From contig NZ_JAGIPR010000013.1 in the NCBI RefSeq assembly GCF_017877355.1, positions 1-64,000 of the forward strand: a stretch of 64,000 bases of DNA, given 5' to 3'. A program made the position numbers and the translations under genes. Origin of the DNA: Chryseobacterium jejuense (GTDB lineage Bacteria > Bacteroidota > Bacteroidia > Flavobacteriales > Weeksellaceae). Every line of letters begins with the position of its first letter. Position 1 is the stretch's first letter. Shown here in pieces: positions 35,715 through 44,521 of the stretch. The notes beneath the pieces are model-generated. The model ran no database searches. It worked only from the letters and a program-made list of their open reading frames with translations, and was not told the origin of the DNA.

Positions 35715-36284
35715 ATGAATAAGAACATTAAAATTGCAGTAGCAGCACTTCTTATCCTTCTAGGACTTTATATGATGATTTTCACAAGAAATCTAGGATG
35801 GGGAATTGTTGTTTTTCTTCTTGCCGCATTCCCAATCGTACTTTACTTTAAAAACGAGTATATTCTTTTGGCGTTCTGGCAATTGAGAAAACAAAATATG
35901 GAGAAAGCTGCAGAATGGTTAACAAAAATTACTGACTATAAAGGACAACTTCATAAAACTCAATACGGATATTTCCACTATTTATTAGGATTAACACAAG
36001 CTCAGGATCACCCGACAAAAGTAGAGCCTTTAATGAAAAAGGCTTTGGAATACGGCTTGAATATGAAGCACGACAGAGCAATGGCTACTTTAAATCTTGC
36101 TGCGGCAGCTATTTCTAAAGGAAGAAAGCAGGAAGGTCAAAAGCTATTGGATGAAGCTAAAAGATTAGACAGCGCTGGAATGATGACGGATCAGATTAAA
36201 ATGATGAAGGATCAGTTGAAAATGCCAACCATGCAAAAGCATATGCATAATCCTAATATGAGAAATAGAGGGAAATTCTTCTAA
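35715..36284 (+). CDS. Membrane protein with TPR-like helices
   Basis: The 189-residue protein begins with two membrane segments (IAVAALLILLGLYMMIF and LGWGIVVFLLAAFPIVLYF), resembling a DUF2892-like hairpin. The rest (about 55-160) is helical with TPR character: NMEKAAEWLTKI, YFHYLLGLTQAQ, VEPLMKKALEYGL, MATLNLAAAAISKG and EGQKLLDEAKRLD. The tail is rich in Met, Lys and Asn. It may be a scaffold at the inner membrane. The specific function is unknown. Confidence 0.75.
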   Translation: MNKNIKIAVAALLILLGLYMMIFTRNLGWGIVVFLLAAFPIVLYFKNEYILLAFWQLRKQNMEKAAEWLTKITDYKGQLHKTQYGYFHYLLGLTQAQDHPTKVEPLMKKALEYGLNMKHDRAMATLNLAAAAISKGRKQEGQKLLDEAKRLDSAGMMTDQIKMMKDQLKMPTMQKHMHNPNMRNRGKFF

Positions 36285-36303
36285 TAAGACATACAGATAA
36301 AAC

Positions 36304-36333
36304 AAAAAAGCACCTGATTCAGGTGCTTTTTTT
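36304..36333. terminator. Bidirectional terminator
   Basis: The stem AAAAAGCACCTG/CAGGTGCTTTTT lies between convergent genes, with T runs on both strands. Confidence 0.9.
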
Positions 36334-36353
36334 ATGCTTACTAATCTATGTAA

Positions 36354-36986
36354 TTACATTTCCGAAGTCTGGTCATAACCATAGAATTTAGGGATCTGCC
36401 ATTGGTATTTCACGGCAAGTGTTCTGATGGCTACAATCAGTAAAATCGTAAAGATCTGTACAAAAGTATAGGATAACGGAGTGTACTTTGTCATCAATAA
36501 AAATGCAGCTCCACCTACAATACATGCCGTAGCATAGATTTCCTTTCTGAAAATCAATGGAATTCTGTTCAGTAATATATCCCGGATAATTCCTCCGAAA
36601 CAACCTGTAATTGTCCCTAAACCAATACAAATCAGAGGATGGATACCAACATTAAGCCCTTTCTGAATTCCGATAATGGTAAACAGACCTAGCCCAAAGC
36701 TATCAAAGATGAATAAGGTGACCTTAAAGTTTTTTTCAAGGGATTTGAATACCATGGAAACAACACTGGTAATAATGATCAGGGCACACATCAAGAGATC
36801 ATGCATCCAGAATACGGGAATATCCAGCAAGAGGTCTCTTACAGTTCCTCCACCTACAGAAGTTACAAAGGCAATAATAAGAACGCCAAAAGGATCCAGC
36901 CGTTTCTGCATAGCTGCAAAACTTCCTGACATGGAAAACGCAATGGTTCCAAGTACTTCTATGGCAAAATTGAACTGTTCGTGCAT
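36354..36986 (-). CDS. TRIC-type cation channel family protein (YadS/UPF0126)
   Basis: The 210-residue membrane protein has two UPF0126 repeats of three helices plus a seventh. Repeat one contains FSMSGSFAAMQKRLDPFGVLIIAFVTSVGGGTVRDLLL, and repeat two contains FGLGLFTIIGIQKGL and TGCFGGIIRDILL. Glycine-rich kinks with GGGxxRD are the hallmark. Prokaryotic TRIC proteins are trimeric monovalent cation channels. It is monocistronic, with a shared terminator downstream. Confidence 0.92.
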   Translation of the reverse strand: MHEQFNFAIEVLGTIAFSMSGSFAAMQKRLDPFGVLIIAFVTSVGGGTVRDLLLDIPVFWMHDLLMCALIIITSVVSMVFKSLEKNFKVTLFIFDSFGLGLFTIIGIQKGLNVGIHPLICIGLGTITGCFGGIIRDILLNRIPLIFRKEIYATACIVGGAAFLLMTKYTPLSYTFVQIFTILLIVAIRTLAVKYQWQIPKFYGYDQTSEM

Positions 36987-37098
36987 ATATATTATAAATG
37001 ATCGTTGATAAATGATAATTGATGAGTGATTTTCTGCTTAAGCAAATTCTTGGCCATTGTATCAATTATCATCTATCGCTTATCAATTATAATTCTTT

Positions 37099-37563
37099 TT
37101 ATCTTTCAACCCTTACAGAGTCCGGAACCATCAGTTCGTATTCGCCACCGTGGGTAATGATTTCCCTTACGATGCTGCTGCTGATGAATGATTTCCCGGA
37201 TGAGGTTAATAAGAAAACGGTTTCCAGTTTTTTGTGAGCTAATGTTCTGTTGGTATGAGCGATTGCCTTTTCGAATTCAAAATCAGCAGGATTTCTCAGG
37301 CCTCTGAGGATGTATTGAGCATTCTTTTCAAAGCAGTAATCTACTGTTAAGCCTTCAAATGAGTCTACTTCTACATTGGGGAATTCTGCTACAGAATTTT
37401 GAATGAACTCCTTTCTTTTTTCAAGAGGAAACATGTATTTCTTCTGAGAATTCTGTCCGATGGCAATAATTAATTTATCAAATAGCGGTGCCGCTCTTTC
37501 TATAATATCATAATGTCCTAAAGTGATGGGATCAAATGATCCCGGGAAAACAGCAATTTTCAT
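37099..37563 (-). CDS. coaD: Phosphopantetheine adenylyltransferase
   Basis: The 154-residue enzyme of CoA synthesis adenylates 4'-phosphopantetheine. The nucleotidyltransferase motif is AVFPGSFDPITLGHYDIIERA with TxGH at residues 14-18. ILRGLRNPADFEFEKAIAHTNR and the C-terminal FISSSIVREIITHGG are also typical. The length is normal. ddl lies upstream on the same strand with an 83-base gap. Confidence 0.96.
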   Translation of the reverse strand: MKIAVFPGSFDPITLGHYDIIERAAPLFDKLIIAIGQNSQKKYMFPLEKRKEFIQNSVAEFPNVEVDSFEGLTVDYCFEKNAQYILRGLRNPADFEFEKAIAHTNRTLAHKKLETVFLLTSSGKSFISSSIVREIITHGGEYELMVPDSVRVER

Positions 37564-37646
37564 GTTGTCTGGTTTTATAATTGTGCGTCAAAAATTATGA
37601 AGTTAAATGGTAATATTCTTATCTAACTTTTAATTTTCAACATCTA

Positions 37647-38639
37647 TTATCTATTTTTTTTATTTAAAGCTTTTTCAACTTCATTTCCACAAAGATCCAT
37701 AATGGAAATTCCATAATGTTTGGCTTGTTGAGGAAGAATACTTGCAGGAGAGAATCCCGGGTTGGTATTCATTTCAAGCATATAAGGAATACCATCCATT
37801 AAGATATATTCGCTTCGTGAAAAACCACTCATACCAAGGGAATTGTATGCTCTTTTAGCAATTTCTTCCACTCTTTGAGTCGTTTCTTTGTCAATTCTTG
37901 CAGGGGTAATTTCTTCAGAAGCTCCTTCGTATTTTGCTTCATAATCGAAGAACTCATTGGTTGGAACAATTTCTGTAATTCCTAAAACAATGGTTTCTCC
38001 TTTAAAATCGATAACCCCTACAGAAACTTCCATTCCATTTAGGAAGCTTTCAATAAGGATTTCATGATCTTCTTTGAACGCAATTTCTGTAGCAGCAATA
38101 AGTTCAGATTTTTCTTTTACTTTAGAAATCCCCAGTGAAGATCCGGATTGATTTGGTTTTACAAAAACCGGAAGATTCAATTCTTCTACAATTTTATCCA
38201 CATCAATTTTTTCTCCTTTTCTTAAATAAATGCTCTTAGCAGAAGGTATTCCATATTTTGACAATACGGCAAGCGTATCTTTTTTATTGAAAGTAAGGGC
38301 GCTCTGGTAAAAATCACAACCTGTATATTTTTGACCTATGGCATCCCAGTAAGCCTGTAGAATACCATTTTCACCAGGTGTTCCGTGAATGATATTGAAG
38401 CATGCATCAAACTTCAATGTATCTCCATTATCTAAGGTGACAGAAAAATCTCCTCTGTTTATTGGGTATTTTTTATCGTTTTCTCCTAAAAAGTACCATT
38501 CATCTTTAAGGACTACTACTTTATATACGTCATAGAGATTTCTGTCTAAGGAATCATAGATCAATTGTCCGCTTTTTAAGGATACAACATATTCTTCAGA
38601 ATAGCCTCCCATTACTACGGCAACACTTTTTTTATTCAT
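37647..38639 (-). CDS. ddl: D-alanine--D-alanine ligase
   Basis: The 330-residue ATP-grasp enzyme makes the D-Ala-D-Ala dipeptide for peptidoglycan. Features in order: VAVVMGGYSEEYVVSLKSG, FNIIHGTPGENGILQAYWDAIG, LPVFVKPNQSGSSLGISKVKE, EILIESFLNGMEVSVGVI, and the metal-binding end YMLEMNTNPGFSPASILPQQAKHYG. I chose MNKKSV at 38639; a start two codons upstream at 38645 is possible. Its neighbour is the divergent PASTA protein, which also points to cell wall. Confidence 0.95.
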   Translation of the reverse strand: MNKKSVAVVMGGYSEEYVVSLKSGQLIYDSLDRNLYDVYKVVVLKDEWYFLGENDKKYPINRGDFSVTLDNGDTLKFDACFNIIHGTPGENGILQAYWDAIGQKYTGCDFYQSALTFNKKDTLAVLSKYGIPSAKSIYLRKGEKIDVDKIVEELNLPVFVKPNQSGSSLGISKVKEKSELIAATEIAFKEDHEILIESFLNGMEVSVGVIDFKGETIVLGITEIVPTNEFFDYEAKYEGASEEITPARIDKETTQRVEEIAKRAYNSLGMSGFSRSEYILMDGIPYMLEMNTNPGFSPASILPQQAKHYGISIMDLCGNEVEKALNKKNR

Positions 38640-38761
38640 AACCATATAGTATCAATTAAGGCAAATTTAAACATTTTATGCAATGCAATACGGGAAATCG
38701 GGAAATTTTAAAATCAAAAATGAATTGTGTTAAATAAAAAGTCCATTCTAAAATTATTAGC

Positions 38762-38769
38762 TATATTTG
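38762..38769 (+). promoter_or_regulatory. -7 promoter box for the PASTA gene
   Basis: TATATTTG matches TAnnTTTG and lies 27 bases before the ATG at 38796. It falls inside the longer frame that begins at a GTG at 38727, so that start would be untranscribed from this promoter. Confidence 0.55.
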
Positions 38770-38795
38770 CGGTTATAATTAAAGTATTTTTAAGT

Positions 38796-39887
38796 ATGCT
38801 TAAATCACTTTTCAATTGGAAAGTTTTAGTGAATTTAGTAGTGGCAATCGGTGTTTTCGTGGGTCTTGTATGGCTTACGTTTCGCTGGTTAGAGTACCAT
38901 ACTAATCACGGTCAGGAAATTCCTGTTCCCAATGTAGTTAATAAATCTGTACATGACGCTGTTAAAATATTAGATGATACAGGTTTGGAATATGAAGTAG
39001 ACAGTGCTAATTATGACCCTAAATACAGACCATTTCAGGTTTTACAAATTTATCCTGCACCGGGTTCCCGTGTAAAGGATGGAAGAACTGTACGTCTTAA
39101 AGTTAACCCTAGAACATGGGCTCAGATTGCTGTTCCGGATGTAATTAATAAATATTCAGGGCTGGCATTCCAGAGATTGGATCAGGTAGGTCTTAAAATT
39201 GGAGATACCATTTATGAACCGAGTATCCAAAAAGATGCCCTTTTAAGAATTTTATATAAAGGAAATGCTGTAAATCCGGGAGCACGTCTTCCTAGGTTCT
39301 CAGTCATTGATGTTGTGGTAGGATCAGGACCGATGAGGAATATTTCTATTCCTAATGTAGTAGGACTTTCCGTAAAAGAAGCAAGAGCGGTAATTGCGAA
39401 GAGTATGTTCGAAGTAGGATTAGTAGAGTATGAAGATGGAGGTAAGGATGAATCTGATATTATTTACTATCAGGATCCTGCTTCAGGAGATGTTCGTGAC
39501 CAGGGAATGCAGATTGACCTTTGGGCAAGTAAGAAAACTCCGGCAGAGCTGAGAGCAAAAGTGGAACAGCTGAATTCGATTTACAGAATGAAGGTTGATA
39601 CTTCTCTGCCACCGGTACGATATGAGGAAGTGCATAATGAACCAAGCTATGATGCTCCGGTAGTACCTGCACCAGCGCCTAGAAGAGAAACTCCAAAGAC
39701 AGAAGCTCCGAAAACAGAGACTCCAAAGCCTCAGTCAACAACTCCTAAACCTGCAAGTACAACAACAGATAAACCTAAAGCTTCTACCGGTACTCCAGCT
39801 ACAGGAAACGCTGCAAAACCAGCAGCATCAACTTCTACACAGCAGCCTGCTCAAAAGCCAAAGGCTAAGAAAGTAGTCGTAGAATAA
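38796..39887 (+). CDS. PASTA-domain membrane protein
   Basis: The 363-residue protein has one membrane anchor (FNWKVLVNLVVAIGVFVGLVWLTF, about 6-29) and an external part with three PASTA domains: IPVPNVVNKSVHDAVKILDD, IAVPDVINKYSGLAFQRLDQ and ISIPNVVGLSVKEARAVIAK. A disordered tail rich in Pro, Thr, Lys and Ala follows (about 280-363). PASTA domains usually bind muropeptides; here there is no kinase or transpeptidase domain. I chose ATG 38796 because a -7 box lies just upstream. The ddl-PASTA-rluD order is one I associate with flavobacteria. Confidence 0.88.
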   Translation: MLKSLFNWKVLVNLVVAIGVFVGLVWLTFRWLEYHTNHGQEIPVPNVVNKSVHDAVKILDDTGLEYEVDSANYDPKYRPFQVLQIYPAPGSRVKDGRTVRLKVNPRTWAQIAVPDVINKYSGLAFQRLDQVGLKIGDTIYEPSIQKDALLRILYKGNAVNPGARLPRFSVIDVVVGSGPMRNISIPNVVGLSVKEARAVIAKSMFEVGLVEYEDGGKDESDIIYYQDPASGDVRDQGMQIDLWASKKTPAELRAKVEQLNSIYRMKVDTSLPPVRYEEVHNEPSYDAPVVPAPAPRRETPKTEAPKTETPKPQSTTPKPASTTTDKPKASTGTPATGNAAKPAASTSTQQPAQKPKAKKVVVE

Positions 39888-39910
39888 ATAGAGATTAATT
39901 GTAAAAATAT

Positions 39911-39941
39911 AGGCTTCAACTGCAAAATGTTGAAGCCTTTT
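39911..39941 (+). terminator. Terminator of the PASTA gene
   Basis: The stem AGGCTTCAAC/GTTGAAGCCT is followed by TTTTCT. Confidence 0.82.
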
Positions 39942-39960
39942 CTGTAAAAAAATAAATACA

Positions 39961-41034
39961 ATGTCAGAAGATAACGAAGATTTTTTAGACGAAGAATTAT
40001 TGGATTCTAATAGTATTGATAATATCGATATTGATGAGGAAAACAAAGGTTTATATGAGCATCTTAATATCACTGTTGATCCCGGACAGGAGACAATAAG
40101 AATTGATAAGTTTCTTTTAATACACCGCCAGAATTCTTCAAGGAATAAAATTTCTCAGACCTGCAGAGCCGGAAACGTTATAGTGAATGGTACTGCAGTA
40201 AAGCAGAATTATCGAGTGAAACCCGGAGATCAGATCTCCATATTACTAACCCGCCCTCCAAGGGAAAATGTGATTGTTCCACAGAATATTCCTGTGAATA
40301 TCGTTTATGAAGATGATGATCTGGTAGTGGTAGATAAAGAACCTGGAATGGTAGTTCATCCGGGACATGGAAATTGGGATGGTACATTAGTGAATGCCCT
40401 GGCTTATCATTTTGAAAATAATGGTGAGAAGTCTGATCTTGACAGAGTAGGGCTTGTTCACAGAATTGATAAGGATACTTCCGGATTATTGGTGATTGCT
40501 AAGAATGAATATGCTTTGAGTTTTCTGGCAAAGCAATTCTTCAACAGGACTACAAAGAGGTTATATTGGGCGTTTGTATGGGGAAATCCTCAGGAAGATG
40601 AGGGTACTATTAAAGGACATATTGGTAGACACCCTAAAAACAGAATGCAGATGTCTGTTTATGAGGATGGAAGTCATGGGAAACATGCCGTTACCCACTA
40701 TAAGGTTTTAGAGAGGTTCAAATACATGACATGGGTAGAATGTAAGCTTGAAACAGGAAGAACGCACCAGATCAGGGCACACTTCAAGCATATCGGGCAT
40801 ACCTTATTCAATGATGAGCGCTATGAAGGACATACGCCTTTAAGAGGAGTGAACCTTCCGAAGTATAAACAATTTATTAAAAATGTTTTTGAAATTCTTC
40901 CAAGACATGCATTGCATGCACACACCCTCGGATTTATACACCCAACAACAAAAAAGGAATTATATTTTGAAAGCCCAATGCCCAAAGATATGGCGGATGC
41001 CGTAAAAAAATGGAGAAATTATTTAGAAAACTAA
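39961..41034 (+). CDS. rluD: RluA-family 23S rRNA pseudouridine synthase
   Basis: The 357-residue protein starts with a 35-residue acidic extension (MSEDNEDFLDEELLDSNSID), then an S4 RNA-binding domain (IRIDKFLLIHRQNSSRNKISQ to YRVKPGDQIS) and the RluA catalytic domain. The catalytic Asp is in GLVHRIDKDTSGLLVIAK at about residue 167, and ETGRTHQIRAHFKHIGH is the other signature. RluD makes pseudouridines in helix 69 of 23S rRNA; the RluD assignment within RluA is by domain layout. The acidic N-tail is longer than in E. coli. Confidence 0.92.
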   Translation: MSEDNEDFLDEELLDSNSIDNIDIDEENKGLYEHLNITVDPGQETIRIDKFLLIHRQNSSRNKISQTCRAGNVIVNGTAVKQNYRVKPGDQISILLTRPPRENVIVPQNIPVNIVYEDDDLVVVDKEPGMVVHPGHGNWDGTLVNALAYHFENNGEKSDLDRVGLVHRIDKDTSGLLVIAKNEYALSFLAKQFFNRTTKRLYWAFVWGNPQEDEGTIKGHIGRHPKNRMQMSVYEDGSHGKHAVTHYKVLERFKYMTWVECKLETGRTHQIRAHFKHIGHTLFNDERYEGHTPLRGVNLPKYKQFIKNVFEILPRHALHAHTLGFIHPTTKKELYFESPMPKDMADAVKKWRNYLEN

Positions 41035-41054
41035 AAATATATTGAGATTTTTTT

Positions 41055-41062
41055 TATATTTG
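41055..41062 (+). promoter_or_regulatory. -7 promoter box for the PorP/SprF gene
   Basis: TATATTTG matches the consensus and lies 23 bases before the ATG at 41086. Confidence 0.55.
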
Positions 41063-41085
41063 TTGAATTGAAATCAAGATTTGTT

Positions 41086-42036
41086 ATGAGAAAACTATAT
41101 GCTATCGTATGTTTAGCTCTTTTGTCAAATGCATACAAAGCACAAGAATCACTACCATATTATCAACAGTATCTTTTGGATGGTGATTTTCTGTTCAACC
41201 CAGCTCAGTACGGTAAAACAGACTACGTACAGCTCAATGCCATTTATCAGAAGCAATTTTCAAAATTCAGCGAATCCCCAAATGTACAATCGGTGGGAAT
41301 CAATGCAAACATTTTCGATAGAGTAGGTGCCGGTCTTACCGTATTCAGAGACAGCAATGGAGCTGAATCTGCAGGAGGTGTTACAGCGGGTGCTTCATAT
41401 TTTATTCCTCTAAGTAGTGAAGGAGACAGAAAAGATCAGTTCTCATTCGGTACAAGTGTTAGTTTGTACAACAGAAATTTTGACTATACAAAAATCAACG
41501 TTGAAGAGCAGGGAGATCCTTTAGTACAAGGTAATGAGCAGAATATTTTTATGGCTTATGCCAATTTCGGTTTGGCTGCTACCTATAGAAACCTTTTCGG
41601 GGGTGTTTCCGTAAATGATATTGCATTAGGTAACGATAAACCTATTGTAAATGGATGGGAGCCTTCTCCAATCAAGTTTTTCTTAAACTTAGGATATAAC
41701 TGGAATATTGCTGATAATATCAAGTTAACTCCTGCAATGATGATCAACCTGAACACGAACTCAACAAGAGTAATGGATTATAACCTTATGGCTACATTCT
41801 CTAACGAAGTTAATGCATTCTCTGTGGGGGTAAGTTATAGAGCTGCTCAGAACAGATTCGACAGCCAGCAGTTGGAAATTGCTCCAATTGTTAAAGTAAG
41901 ATTCAACAAATTTATGATTGGAGCTACTTATAACCTTGGTTTGTCTGATATTCAAACCTATGGAGGAAACAGCTTCATGATCGGACTAGGTTATAATTTC
42001 GATAACTTTATTAATGTTCGAGGATATAGATATTAA
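41086..42036 (+). CDS. PorP/SprF-family type IX secretion outer-membrane protein
   Basis: The 316-residue protein has a signal peptide (MRKLYAIVCLALLSNAYKAQ) and the PorP/SprF start QESLPYYQQYLLDGDFLFNPAQYG. The rest is a beta-barrel with alternating aromatic strands ending in FINVRGYRY, an aromatic C-terminus. PorP/SprF proteins cooperate with type IX secretion, binding peptidoglycan-side partners or particular large adhesins. Here the gene stands alone with no large adhesin next to it. The ATG at 41086 is preferred to a TTG at 41068 because the latter is almost on top of the -7 box. Confidence 0.9.
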   Translation: MRKLYAIVCLALLSNAYKAQESLPYYQQYLLDGDFLFNPAQYGKTDYVQLNAIYQKQFSKFSESPNVQSVGINANIFDRVGAGLTVFRDSNGAESAGGVTAGASYFIPLSSEGDRKDQFSFGTSVSLYNRNFDYTKINVEEQGDPLVQGNEQNIFMAYANFGLAATYRNLFGGVSVNDIALGNDKPIVNGWEPSPIKFFLNLGYNWNIADNIKLTPAMMINLNTNSTRVMDYNLMATFSNEVNAFSVGVSYRAAQNRFDSQQLEIAPIVKVRFNKFMIGATYNLGLSDIQTYGGNSFMIGLGYNFDNFINVRGYRY

Positions 42037-42051
42037 TCAATTTAATTTAAA

Positions 42052-42087
42052 TAAATTTGAGCTCTGAATTTTTTCAGAGCTTTTTTT
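42052..42087 (+). promoter_or_regulatory. Overlapping hemW -7 box and PorP/SprF terminator
   Basis: TAAATTTG (42052-42059) is a consensus -7 box. It abuts a terminator hairpin AGCTCTGAA/TTCAGAGCT (42060-42068 with 42073-42081) whose T run ends exactly at the hemW ATG (42088). Initiation from this box would begin inside the hairpin. Confidence 0.65.
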
Positions 42088-43212
42088 ATGATATATATTC
42101 ACATTCCGTTCTGTAAGCAAAAATGCAGTTATTGTAATTTTCATTTTTCAACATCTCTTAATTTTAAGGATGAAATGCTTCGCGCCATGAAATCTGAAAT
42201 ACAGCTTAGAAAAGGTGAGTTACAGAACCGAAGCTTAAAATCTCTATATTTTGGGGGCGGAACTCCTTCTATTCTTTCGGTAGATGAAATTAATTCTTTA
42301 ATTGATGAGGTTTTACATCACTTCAGTTTTGAAAAAGATATTGAAATTACGCTGGAAGCCAACCCCGATGATCTTGATAAGAATTTCTTAAAGCAACTGG
42401 CAGGAACACCTGTTAACCGATTGTCAATTGGAACACAAAGCTTTTTTGAAGAAGATCTTAAACTAATGAATCGTGCCCATACAGCTTCAGAAGCAGAAGG
42501 ATCTATCAAACGTGCTCAGGATTTTGGGTTTGAAAATCTAAGTATAGATTTAATCTATGGTTCACCAACCTCTAATCTAGAGATATGGAAAGAGAATTTA
42601 CATAAAACCATTGCTCTGGAAGTTCCTCATATTTCCTCCTATGCTTTAACTGTTGAGCCTAAGACTGCTCTTGATAACTGGATTTCAAAAGGGAAAGTTA
42701 AAAGTCCGAAAGAAGAAGAACAGAACAGAGAGTTCTATTATTTGTCAGACTTTTTAAAAGATCACGGTTTTGAACATTATGAGGTGTCCAATTTTGCAAA
42801 ACCAGGTTTTTATTCCAGGCATAATTCATCCTATTGGAAATATCAGGAATATTTAGGAATAGGCCCTTCGGCACATTCTTATAACGGGTTTGATGTAAGA
42901 AGCTGGAATGTAGCCAATAATCAGCAATATATTAAAAAACTAAGTACAAAACTTTTAGCCAAAGAAGAAGAAATTCTTTCTAAGGAAGATCAGTTTAATG
43001 AAATGATTATGATTGGTTTGAGAACCATTTGGGGAGTAGATCTGAACAGTTTAAGAGAAAAATTCGACAATCGACTTCTGGAGCACTTCCAAAACGAAAT
43101 CAAAGAGAAAATAGAAGAGGGTATTTTGATCATTGAAGATGAACATTTGAAAATTCCGGAAAAACATTGGTTTATGGCCGATGGAATTGCTTCGGATTTA
43201 TTTATGGTATAA
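42088..43212 (+). CDS. hemW: Radical SAM heme chaperone HemW
   Basis: The 374-residue protein starts IYIHIPFCKQKCSYCNFHFST, with the radical SAM CxxxCxxC motif followed by one further Cys-free residue set as in HemW rather than the CxxxCxxCxC seen in HemN/HemW of many species (here CKQKCSYCNF). LKSLYFGGGTPSILS, ITLEANPDDLD and RLSIGTQSF are family signatures, and the C-terminal HemN_C domain is present (about 290-365). HemW delivers heme to respiratory enzymes and was formerly misnamed as a coproporphyrinogen oxidase. The start is fixed by the N-terminal motif. Confidence 0.92.
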   Translation: MIYIHIPFCKQKCSYCNFHFSTSLNFKDEMLRAMKSEIQLRKGELQNRSLKSLYFGGGTPSILSVDEINSLIDEVLHHFSFEKDIEITLEANPDDLDKNFLKQLAGTPVNRLSIGTQSFFEEDLKLMNRAHTASEAEGSIKRAQDFGFENLSIDLIYGSPTSNLEIWKENLHKTIALEVPHISSYALTVEPKTALDNWISKGKVKSPKEEEQNREFYYLSDFLKDHGFEHYEVSNFAKPGFYSRHNSSYWKYQEYLGIGPSAHSYNGFDVRSWNVANNQQYIKKLSTKLLAKEEEILSKEDQFNEMIMIGLRTIWGVDLNSLREKFDNRLLEHFQNEIKEKIEEGILIIEDEHLKIPEKHWFMADGIASDLFMV

Positions 43213-43219
43213 ATGAGAA

Positions 43220-43258
43220 AGAGATGCTTCGACTTCGCTCAGCATGACATCTCTGTTG
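43220..43258. repeat. Interspersed repeat (TCGACTTCGCTCAGCATGACA)
   Basis: GAGATG and CATCTC flank CTTCGACTTCGCTCAGCATGA, making an imperfect hairpin. The GACTTCG/CGAAGTC core also appears near 18014-18033. It is an intergenic element. Confidence 0.5.
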
Positions 43259-43327
43259 ATAAAACTAAATATTGTATCTGACATCGATGCTTCTTAAAAC
43301 TTAGTACAATATACTATATAAATTCAC

Positions 43328-43335
43328 TATTTTTG
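43328..43335 (+). promoter_or_regulatory. -7 promoter box for murI
   Basis: TATTTTTG matches the consensus. It overlaps a TTG at 43333 that would otherwise be the first start, so translation more likely begins at the TTG at 43354. Confidence 0.5.
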
Positions 43336-43353
43336 TATAAAATTTCAGTTCAT

Positions 43354-44184
43354 TTGAAAACTAAGAAACAAGATTATTCGCATCTTTCCCCTAACCAGCC
43401 TATCGGTATTTTTGATAGCGGAGTAGGAGGTCTTACTGTAGCCAAAGAAATCAAAAGGCTTTTGCCTAATGAAGATCTTATCTATTTTGGAGATACCAAA
43501 CACCTTCCTTATGGCGAAAAGTCAAAAGAAGCGATTATAGAATATTCTACAAAGATTACTAACTTTCTGCTGGAGCAGAATTGTAAAGCCATTGTAATTG
43601 CCTGTAATACGGCTACAGCAAATGCTTTAAATGAAGTAATGCAACTGGTTGCCGGAAAGGTCCCTGTTATAGATGTTATTAATCCTGTGGCGGAAAAAGT
43701 AGCTTATGAGATTCATAATAATGTGGGAGTTATTGCTACTAAAGCTACGGTAAATTCGGGATTGTATAAAAAGAGTATCAGGAAACAGAACAAATGGATA
43801 AAAGTTGATGAACTAGCTACACCTTTATTGGTCCCGGCGATTGAAGAAGGGTTCAAAAACCACCCAATTACCCATGCTATTATTTACAATTATCTGAGCA
43901 ATAGCAAACTGAAGAATATTGAAACATTAATTCTGGGTTGTACCCATTATCCATTGCTAATTGATGAGATTAAGCAGTATTACGGAAATAGGGTTCGTGT
44001 TATTGATTCTCCTAATATTGTAGCCAATCATCTGAAGATCATTCTTGATAAATACAATCTTCTGAATGAAAATAATCCTAAACCGAATTATCATTTCTAT
44101 CTTTCGGATATTACCAAGAATTTTGAAAAGATCTCTAAGAAATTCTTCGGTAAAACCATAGATTTAGAACTTAAAGTATTATAA
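43354..44184 (+). CDS. murI: Glutamate racemase
   Basis: The roughly 276-residue enzyme makes D-glutamate for peptidoglycan. PIGIFDSGVGGLTVAKEI begins the fold. The two catalytic Cys are in VIACNTATANAL and LILGCTHYPLLI. YFGDTKHLPYGEKS is also diagnostic. No ATG precedes the conserved core, so the start is a TTG: 43354 is chosen because a TTG at 43333 lies within the -7 box. The C-terminal extension after the racemase fold (about 30 residues) is unremarkable. A terminator follows the stop. Confidence 0.9.
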   Translation: MKTKKQDYSHLSPNQPIGIFDSGVGGLTVAKEIKRLLPNEDLIYFGDTKHLPYGEKSKEAIIEYSTKITNFLLEQNCKAIVIACNTATANALNEVMQLVAGKVPVIDVINPVAEKVAYEIHNNVGVIATKATVNSGLYKKSIRKQNKWIKVDELATPLLVPAIEEGFKNHPITHAIIYNYLSNSKLKNIETLILGCTHYPLLIDEIKQYYGNRVRVIDSPNIVANHLKIILDKYNLLNENNPKPNYHFYLSDITKNFEKISKKFFGKTIDLELKVL

Positions 44185-44187
44185 ATA

Positions 44188-44219
44188 AAAAGTCTGCCTC
44201 ATGAGAAGCAGACTTTTTT
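44188..44219 (+). terminator. Terminator of murI
   Basis: The stem AAAAGTCTGC/GCAGACTTTT is followed by a T run, directly after the stop. Confidence 0.88.
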
Positions 44220-44521
44220 CTATCTCGTCATTGCAAGCGTAGCGAAGCAATCTCAATATTGCATTATGTTGGAAAACGTTAAGGCGCAAAAATTCTAAAT
44301 ATTTTTCTCTCAGATTTTTAAAATTACGCAGATTATTTTGTTGTCTCATCTACTCAATTACTCAATCTGCATAATCAGAGCATTTTTATTTCTCACAGAT
44401 TTGCACAGGTGGTTGCGTTTATTTGCGTGAAAATCTGCATTATCAGCTTAATCAGCGAGAGCAAAATTAATACCTTGTTACTGTTTCTTGTGAAAGAAAT
44501 TTGGGGAATTTGTGATTAAAA
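44220..44521. repeat. Intergenic stretch with interspersed repeat fragments
   Basis: The stretch holds CGTCATTGCAAGCGTAGCGAAGCAATCTCA at 44226-44254 (its halves CATTGC and GCAATC pair around AAGCGTAGCGAA), a GGCGCAAAAATTC fragment, and ATCTGCATAATCAG / ATCTGCATTATCAGC segments at about 44367 and 44435. Such elements are common between genes in flavobacteria. No coding sequence is seen. Confidence 0.55.

Noticed and set aside
38727..38795. GTG-started N-terminal extension of the PASTA protein
   Set aside because: A consensus -7 box lies inside it, and the ATG at 38796 leads straight into the membrane anchor.
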